From a beta proteobacterium AAP99 (GTDB taxonomy: Bacteria; Pseudomonadota; Gammaproteobacteria; Burkholderiales; Burkholderiaceae_C), in assembly GCA_001295775.1 (NCBI GenBank), contig LJIA01000005.1, positions 248,001-312,000 of the forward strand: a stretch of DNA of 64,000 nt, written 5' to 3'. Under the pieces are notes generated by a model. The model was not told the DNA's origin. It ran no database searches and saw only the letters and a list, made by a program, of their open reading frames with translations. Position numbers and translations under genes: made by a program. This document shows, piece after piece, positions 59,434-64,000 of this stretch; within the stretch, counting starts at the first letter, position 1, and every line of letters begins with the position of its first letter.

Positions 59434-61083
59434 ATGGCAATTCGCTTGGGAACGAATCGGAAGCAGGAGCAGGACGCGCCGCGCGGCGGGCTGTTCGGCC
59501 TCGCCCTGTACCTCGGCGCCACGCTGCTCGCGGCACTGGCGATGGCGTCCATCGTCCGCGCGCAGTCCGAGCGGCCGCCCAACCCGCCGGGGGCTGATGT
59601 GGCCGCGGCCAGCGCCGGCACGCAGCAGCCGGTGACGGACGCGATGATCTGGCGCGCGGCCTCGCGTCTGGGCTACGCCCCCACGGCCGAGCTGGTGGAC
59701 GCCATCCGCCGCGCACCGGGCGGCGCGCAGGGCTGGGCGCTGGCCGCGATCGACAGCGCCGCCGCGGCCAGCCGGCAGCCACCGCAGATTCCGCAGCAGC
59801 TCGCCACCTTCAACCAGCCCCTGCCTACGCTGTTTGATGAATACCGCAAGGAACGCGAGGCACGGCGCGAGGTGCGCGTGGAGATGGCCGCGCAGGGCCA
59901 GCAGATGCAGCCGGGCCAGATGCAGCCCGGCCAGCAGCCCACGCCCCGGGCCGCTGCGCTGGCCGATCTGCCCAATATCTCCCGCGACGCCACCCAGACC
60001 GCCGCTGCCTGGCGCTTGCTGGCCTGCAGCGACCCGCGCGCCGAAGACCCGCTGGCCGCGCGCATGACCGAGTTCTGGTTCAACCACTTCAACGTGTTTG
60101 CCGGCAAGGGACCCGTGCGGCCCTTCCTCGGGCACTACGTCACTAACGCCATCCGGCCCAATGTGCTGGGGCCGTTTGATCAGCTGGTGCTGGCCACGGC
60201 GCGCCACCCGGCGATGCTGAACTACCTGGATCAATCCCAGAGCGTGGCCGAAGGCACGATGGGCGGCCCGGCGGCGAATCGGCAGCGGCGCGGCCTGAAC
60301 GAGAACTACGCCCGCGAGCTGATGGAGCTGCACACGCTCGGCGTGCACGGCGGCTACACCCAGAACGACGTGCGCGAGATGGCCCGCGTGCTCACCGGCT
60401 GGACCCTGGACCCCAATGCCCCCGGCGGCTTCCGCTTTGCGGCGCGCGCGCACGACACGGGCGACAAGACCGTGCTCGGCCAGCGCTTCGGCAATGAAGG
60501 CGAGGCCGAAGGCGTGCGCGCCATCGAGATGCTGGCCACGCACCCGGCCACCGCGCAACGCATCGCGCTGCGTATGGCGCAGTGGTTCGTGGCGGACAAC
60601 CCGCCCAAGGCGTTGACGGACCGGCTGGCCGCCAGCTTCTCGGCCAGCCGCGGCAACCTGCGCACCGTCATGCGCACCCTGGTGCAAAGCCCTGAGTTCT
60701 GGGACGAGCGGGCACAGCTGGTCAAGACGCCGATGGACTACGCCTGCAGCACCCTGGCGCTCACCGGCGGCGTGAACCCCACGGCCCAGCCGGGTGTGGG
60801 TGAGCGGCGCGTGCGCACTGCGCTCGGCTTCCTGGCGCAGGCCGGCCAGCCCATGCATGGCTGGCAGACACCCGATGGCTACAAGGTGGACGCCGCCACC
60901 TGGGTCGCGCCCGAGGCGCTGACCCGCCGGGCGGACCTCGCCTTCGCCCTGGCGCGCGATGCGCAGCCCGCTGCGGACCTGACGCGCTTTCTTGCGCCCA
61001 CCACCCTGGCGCGCATCCAGCAGGAGCCGGAGCAGAGCCGCCTGGCGCTCATGCTCGCCAGCCCGGAATTCATGAAGAAGTAG
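59434..61083 (+). CDS. DUF1800-family exported protein
   Basis: Protein of 549 residues, starting ATG 59434 after GGGAGG. An N-terminal hydrophobic segment (about 25-45) is a signal or anchor. DUF1800 marks: AASRLGYAPTAELVDAI, RMTEFWFNHFNVFAGKG, LGHYVTNAIRPNVLGPF, GLNENYARELMELHTLGVHGGYTQNDV and LTGWTLD. An insertion with a duplicated QMQPG unit (QQMQPGQMQPGQQPTP, about 160-176) is present. It is always paired with DUF1501, as here, and the function is unknown. Confidence 0.9.
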   Translation: MAIRLGTNRKQEQDAPRGGLFGLALYLGATLLAALAMASIVRAQSERPPNPPGADVAAASAGTQQPVTDAMIWRAASRLGYAPTAELVDAIRRAPGGAQGWALAAIDSAAAASRQPPQIPQQLATFNQPLPTLFDEYRKEREARREVRVEMAAQGQQMQPGQMQPGQQPTPRAAALADLPNISRDATQTAAAWRLLACSDPRAEDPLAARMTEFWFNHFNVFAGKGPVRPFLGHYVTNAIRPNVLGPFDQLVLATARHPAMLNYLDQSQSVAEGTMGGPAANRQRRGLNENYARELMELHTLGVHGGYTQNDVREMARVLTGWTLDPNAPGGFRFAARAHDTGDKTVLGQRFGNEGEAEGVRAIEMLATHPATAQRIALRMAQWFVADNPPKALTDRLAASFSASRGNLRTVMRTLVQSPEFWDERAQLVKTPMDYACSTLALTGGVNPTAQPGVGERRVRTALGFLAQAGQPMHGWQTPDGYKVDAATWVAPEALTRRADLAFALARDAQPAADLTRFLAPTTLARIQQEPEQSRLALMLASPEFMKK

Positions 61084-61132
61084 GCCGCAGCGCATCGTCG
61101 CCGCACCCAACCCCATCATTCAGGAGACGCTC

Positions 61133-62614
61133 ATGTCCTCCATCAGTCGCAGACAGTTTCTGGCCGGTGCAACGGCCCTGGGCCTCTCGACCCACTTTGC
61201 CGCAGCGCCGCTCTGGGCGCAGAGCCGCAGCAGCGCAAACAGTCTGAATGGCGGCCGCATGGTCGTGGTGTTCCTGCGCGGCGCCTACGACGGCCTGTCC
61301 GCCTTCGTGCCCTACGCCGACCCGGACTACGGCCAGCTGCGCCGCAACACGCGCATCCCCGCCCCTGACGGCACGGCGCAGACCGCGCTGGATCTGGATG
61401 GCCGCTTCGGCATGCACCCTGCGCTCGCGCCGCTGCTGCCCCTGTGGCAGAGCAAGCAGCTGGCCGTGATTCCCGCCGCCGGCTCGCCGGACCCGACGCG
61501 CTCGCACTTTGAGGCGCAGTACATGTGGGAAGTCGGCCAGACCGGCCGCGTCGCCAGCATGCCGGGCTGGATGAACCGGCTCGCGGGATTGGACGCAAGC
61601 GCCGCGCGCGAGGACCTGATCCTCGGCGTGGGCGAGGCCAACCCCGCCATCCTCGCCGGGCCGGCCAAGGCGCGGCTCATCCCGCGCGGCCAGGCCGCCA
61701 CCAACACCGGCGTGCTGGCCAATGAGCGCACCCGCAACGCGCTGCTGGACCTGTACAAGGGCGACGACCCGATCGCCAGGGGCTTTCGCGAAGGCAGCGA
61801 GAGCCGCATGGCCAGCGCGCGCGAGCTCACCCCGGCAGGCGCTGCCGCCAACGCCGCGAGCCAGCAGATGACGCAGCAGGCCGCCGTGGCTGCCGCCCAG
61901 CGGGACATGGCCACCAGCGTGCGGCCGGACGGCCGCCTGCGCGACAGACAACGCCGCCAGACGGCCTACGCCGCCGGCAGCGATGCCGCCATGGACGCCC
62001 AAGCCCAAAGCGGCATGGCCGACATGCCCGACGTGAAGTTGGCGGACGGCCGCAGCTACAACGCCGTACTGGCCGCTGCCAACAATGGGGCGCCCAGCGT
62101 GCAGGGTCTGGCGCTGGATGCACGACACCTCGCCACCCTGATGAAGAACGACCCCAGCCTGCGCCTGGGCTTCCTCTCGGCCGGCGGCTGGGACACCCAT
62201 GCCAATCAGGGCGGCGTGACGGGTCAGCTGGCCAACAACCTGGGCAACCTCGCTGCGGCGCTCACGGTGCTGCGCGAGCAGTTCAATCAGCCCGGCGACC
62301 TGATCATGGTGATGAGCGAGTTCGGCCGCACCGCCGCGGAGAACGGCACCGGCGGCACCGACCACGGCCACGGCAACGCGATGTGGCTGATCGGCGACCG
62401 CGTGAACGGCGGCAGGATCCACGGCCAGTGGAACGGTCTGGCGCGCGGCAACCTGAACGAAAACCGCGACCTGCCCGTGCTGCATGACTTCCGCAGCGTG
62501 ATTGCCCAGGGCCTGCGCGGCAGCTTCAGCTTGAGCGACAACCGGCTGGCGGATGTCTTTCCGACGCTGAAGTGGGACCGCCAACTGGACGGGCTGATGC
62601 GCCGCAGCGCCTGA
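61133..62614 (+). CDS. DUF1501-family Tat-exported protein
   Basis: Protein of 493 residues. The N-terminus has a twin-arginine signal (SRRQFLAG, Arg6-Arg7). Family marks: MVVVFLRGAYDGLSAFVPY, RSHFEAQYMWEVG, LGFLSAGGWDTHANQ, VMSEFGRTAAENGTGGTDHGHG. This sulfatase/phosphatase-like metallohydrolase fold has no known substrate. It follows the DUF1800 gene by 49 nt. A terminator follows at 62633-62668. Confidence 0.92.
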   Translation: MSSISRRQFLAGATALGLSTHFAAAPLWAQSRSSANSLNGGRMVVVFLRGAYDGLSAFVPYADPDYGQLRRNTRIPAPDGTAQTALDLDGRFGMHPALAPLLPLWQSKQLAVIPAAGSPDPTRSHFEAQYMWEVGQTGRVASMPGWMNRLAGLDASAAREDLILGVGEANPAILAGPAKARLIPRGQAATNTGVLANERTRNALLDLYKGDDPIARGFREGSESRMASARELTPAGAAANAASQQMTQQAAVAAAQRDMATSVRPDGRLRDRQRRQTAYAAGSDAAMDAQAQSGMADMPDVKLADGRSYNAVLAAANNGAPSVQGLALDARHLATLMKNDPSLRLGFLSAGGWDTHANQGGVTGQLANNLGNLAAALTVLREQFNQPGDLIMVMSEFGRTAAENGTGGTDHGHGNAMWLIGDRVNGGRIHGQWNGLARGNLNENRDLPVLHDFRSVIAQGLRGSFSLSDNRLADVFPTLKWDRQLDGLMRRSA

Positions 62615-62632
62615 TCGAGCGTCTGGGGCAAG

Positions 62633-62668
62633 AAAAACGGCCAGAATTCACTAGATCTGGCCGTTTTT
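62633..62668 (+). terminator. Terminator after the DUF1800-DUF1501 operon
   Basis: AAAAACGGCCAGA (62633-62645), 10-nt loop, TCTGGCCGTTTTT (62656-62668). Confidence 0.88.
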
Positions 62669-62691
62669 GATTTAAATGTGCAGTTTTCTTA

Positions 62692-62737
62692 TTCAAGAAT
62701 GCCTGAAGACCGTCTTCAGACAAGCGGAAAGTGCCCT
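62692..62737 (+). repeat. Partial dispersed repeat
   Basis: TTCAAGAATGCCTGAAGACC, then TCTTCAGACAAGCGGAAAG (62713-62731). Only the right half is preserved. It lies between the terminator and the BON gene's 3' end. Confidence 0.7.
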
Positions 62738-62774
62738 GCGTTTCAATTTTGCATTTGATGGCCGAAATTGATGC

Positions 62775-63350
62775 TCAGCTCTTGCCTGCCGTACCCACCT
62801 TCAGATCATTGTTCACACTGATGCCGCTGCCGAAGAACTCGGTCGCCCAGCGTACGCGCTCGATCTGTTCGGCTGTGGTGGGCACGGTGCCCGACAGCGT
62901 GACGTAGCTCGCGTCGCCACTGACCGTGAGCGGCGCGCCCGGCCTGAGCCAGGCCATGAGCGTGTTGGCCTGCGGCAGCCAGCCCGGCGCCACGGCCGCC
63001 GGGTCCACCGTGAGCTGGTTCACCACCTTGTCGGCACCGTAGATGGCGGCGGCTTCCTGGGCGAGCTGGGACTTCACGATCTCCGTGGCCACCGTGCCCT
63101 TCATCGTCAGGCGCCCGCCTTCGGCCGTGAGCGTCAGCGGATCGACACTGGTCACGGACAGGGGCGAGGCGGCAGGCGCGGCAGCCGGCGCGGCCGCTGC
63201 AGGGGCGGGTGCTGCGGCCGGCGCCGGCGCCTTCTGGCAGGCCACCAGCAGCGCACCCGCAGCCAGGACAGCTGCCCAGCGGGCGACCGTAGACAGCGGC
63301 GAACGGGTGGATTGGGATGCAGCAGGCGCAGCGGCGTGCGGGCGGATCAT
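62775..63350 (-). CDS. BON-domain lipoprotein
   Basis: Protein of 191 residues from ATG 63350. A lipobox LLVAC (Cys38) and an Ala/Pro linker lead to two BON-like repeats: LTLTAEGGRLTMKGTVATEI...GADKVVNQLTVD (about 75-115), and LTVSGDASYVTLSGTVPTTAEQ...FGSGISVNNDL (about 140-185). BON domains bind phospholipid or aid envelope integrity. Precedes kup on the same strand in genomic order, but is downstream of it in transcription. Confidence 0.8.
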   Translation of the reverse strand: MIRPHAAAPAASQSTRSPLSTVARWAAVLAAGALLVACQKAPAPAAAPAPAAAAPAAAPAASPLSVTSVDPLTLTAEGGRLTMKGTVATEIVKSQLAQEAAAIYGADKVVNQLTVDPAAVAPGWLPQANTLMAWLRPGAPLTVSGDASYVTLSGTVPTTAEQIERVRWATEFFGSGISVNNDLKVGTAGKS

Positions 63351-63406
63351 GGATTCAGACTCCAGCGTGAAGACAAGGACGCAAGGGATTTGGACACGAG
63401 GGCGGC

Positions 63407-64000
63407 TCAGATCCGCACCTGCGCACCCAGTTCGATGGTGCGGTTGATCGGCAGGCCGAGGTATTCGGCCGGGTCGCCGGCGTTGCGGAGCATGGCGGCA
63501 AAGATTTTCTCCTGCCATAGGGGCATGCCCTTGCAGGTGTCACTCACCAGCACGTGGCGTGACAGGAAGTAACTCGTGCTCATGGGTTCGCACTCGATGC
63601 CCTCGGCCGCGAGCAGCTCGATCGCCTTGGGAATCTCCACCGCGTTCTTGAACCCGTAGCGCACTTCCACCGCCCAGCAGTCATTGCCCAGGGCCTGTAC
63701 CTTCACCCGCTCGGAGAACGGCACCCAGGGCACGGGTTCGTAGCGCACCGACAGGAACAGGTTGCGCTCGTGCAGCACCTTGTTGTGCAGCAGGTTGTGC
63801 ATGAAGGCCCGCGGCACCACGCCGGCGCGGGCATTCAGGTAGACGGCCGTGCCCTCCACCCGGTGCGGCGGCGACAGAAACAGGCTCTTGAGGAAGCCCT
63901 TCAGCTCGATGGCTTCCTCATCGGTAGCCTTGCGGATCAGGTTTCGGCCGCGGTTCCAGGTGAGCATCAGGCCGAGCACGGCCGCACCCAGCAGCAGCGG
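63407..64000 (-). CDS. kup: Low-affinity potassium transporter Kup (N-terminal part beyond the window)
   Basis: C-terminal about 198 residues of a Kup-family K+ uptake protein. The last transmembrane part (LGLMLTWNRGRNLIRKAT) is followed by the cytoplasmic domain: RVEGTAVYLNARAGVVPRAFMHNLLHNKVLHERN, written in part, VPWVPFSERVKV, GFKNAVEIPKAIELL, STSYFLSRHVLV, and the C-terminus GLPINRTIELGAQVRI. The frame is open to the window end. The protein is about 600-630 residues in full. Confidence 0.92.
   Translation of the reverse strand, partial: PLLLGAAVLGLMLTWNRGRNLIRKATDEEAIELKGFLKSLFLSPPHRVEGTAVYLNARAGVVPRAFMHNLLHNKVLHERNLFLSVRYEPVPWVPFSERVKVQALGNDCWAVEVRYGFKNAVEIPKAIELLAAEGIECEPMSTSYFLSRHVLVSDTCKGMPLWQEKIFAAMLRNAGDPAEYLGLPINRTIELGAQVRI

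Noticed and set aside
4412-62737. CRISPR array
   Set aside because: The repeated units are scattered kilobases apart in both orientations and differ in sequence; no regular spacers or cas genes.

Overview
The window is chromosomal DNA from a high-GC betaproteobacterium, most likely of the Burkholderiales. The evidence is protein character and synteny: a glyA ... nrdR ... ribD order, a branched-chain amino-acid type ABC binding protein, TctA/TctB transport proteins, a double-length UvrA, and an alpha-2-macroglobulin next to PBP1C. Genes are dense and mostly housekeeping. There is no rRNA, no tRNA that I can recognise, no prophage and no CRISPR array. The first gene (ABC binding protein) and the last (kup) are cut by the window ends.

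Layout. 1-2.4 kb: end of an ABC solute-binding protein, then glyA and its terminator. 2.4-4.35 kb: a small island of visibly lower GC with genes on the minus strand, one well-formed attC-like hairpin, and a 71-bp duplicate of the glyA terminator region at each end. It looks like a remnant integron-cassette cluster without an integrase. 4.4-9.7 kb: acetyltransferase, chrA, nrdR, a small heat-shock protein with a sigma-32-like promoter, ribD and a membrane protein with a BRO-N-like domain. 9.8-18 kb: periplasmic alpha-2-macroglobulin (intact CLEQ thioester motif) and pbpC. 18.5-22 kb: CAP-domain lipoprotein, membrane-anchored glutaredoxin, rnpB (minus strand) and an HTH regulator. 22.3-32.3 kb: ThDP enzyme, TonB-domain protein, pyrC, DUF2799 lipoprotein, a decarboxylating dehydrogenase, tcdA, cnoX-like, and kefF/kefC. 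32.5-41 kb: giant tandem uvrA, a head-GIN/SIMPL pair, and dinB. 41-46 kb: an SDR and its TetR repressor with three matching operators, a GFA protein, a TPR protein and tctBA. 47-64 kb: DUF3445, MFS, chaC, pdxH, a NarL-type two-component system, DUF72, msrA, a lemA-TPM-TPM operon, alpha/beta hydrolase, flavin reductase, HNH protein, a DUF1800-DUF1501 operon, a BON lipoprotein and kup.

The most notable non-coding signal is a dispersed repeat family about 55 bp long. Its mark is an internal GGCTTTCCAG/CTGGAAAGCC-type palindrome and a CAAGCGGAAA end. I count ten clear loci (eleven copies) in intergenic gaps, plus fragments. Some copies pair head-to-head into 100-145 bp elements with terminal inverted repeats (best at 46716-46860). 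Two copies appear to supply the N-terminal codons of pbpC and of a TPM protein. The cassette island begins and ends at such a repeat.

No computation was possible. Family calls rest on motif reading, and all similarity and folding statements were made by eye.
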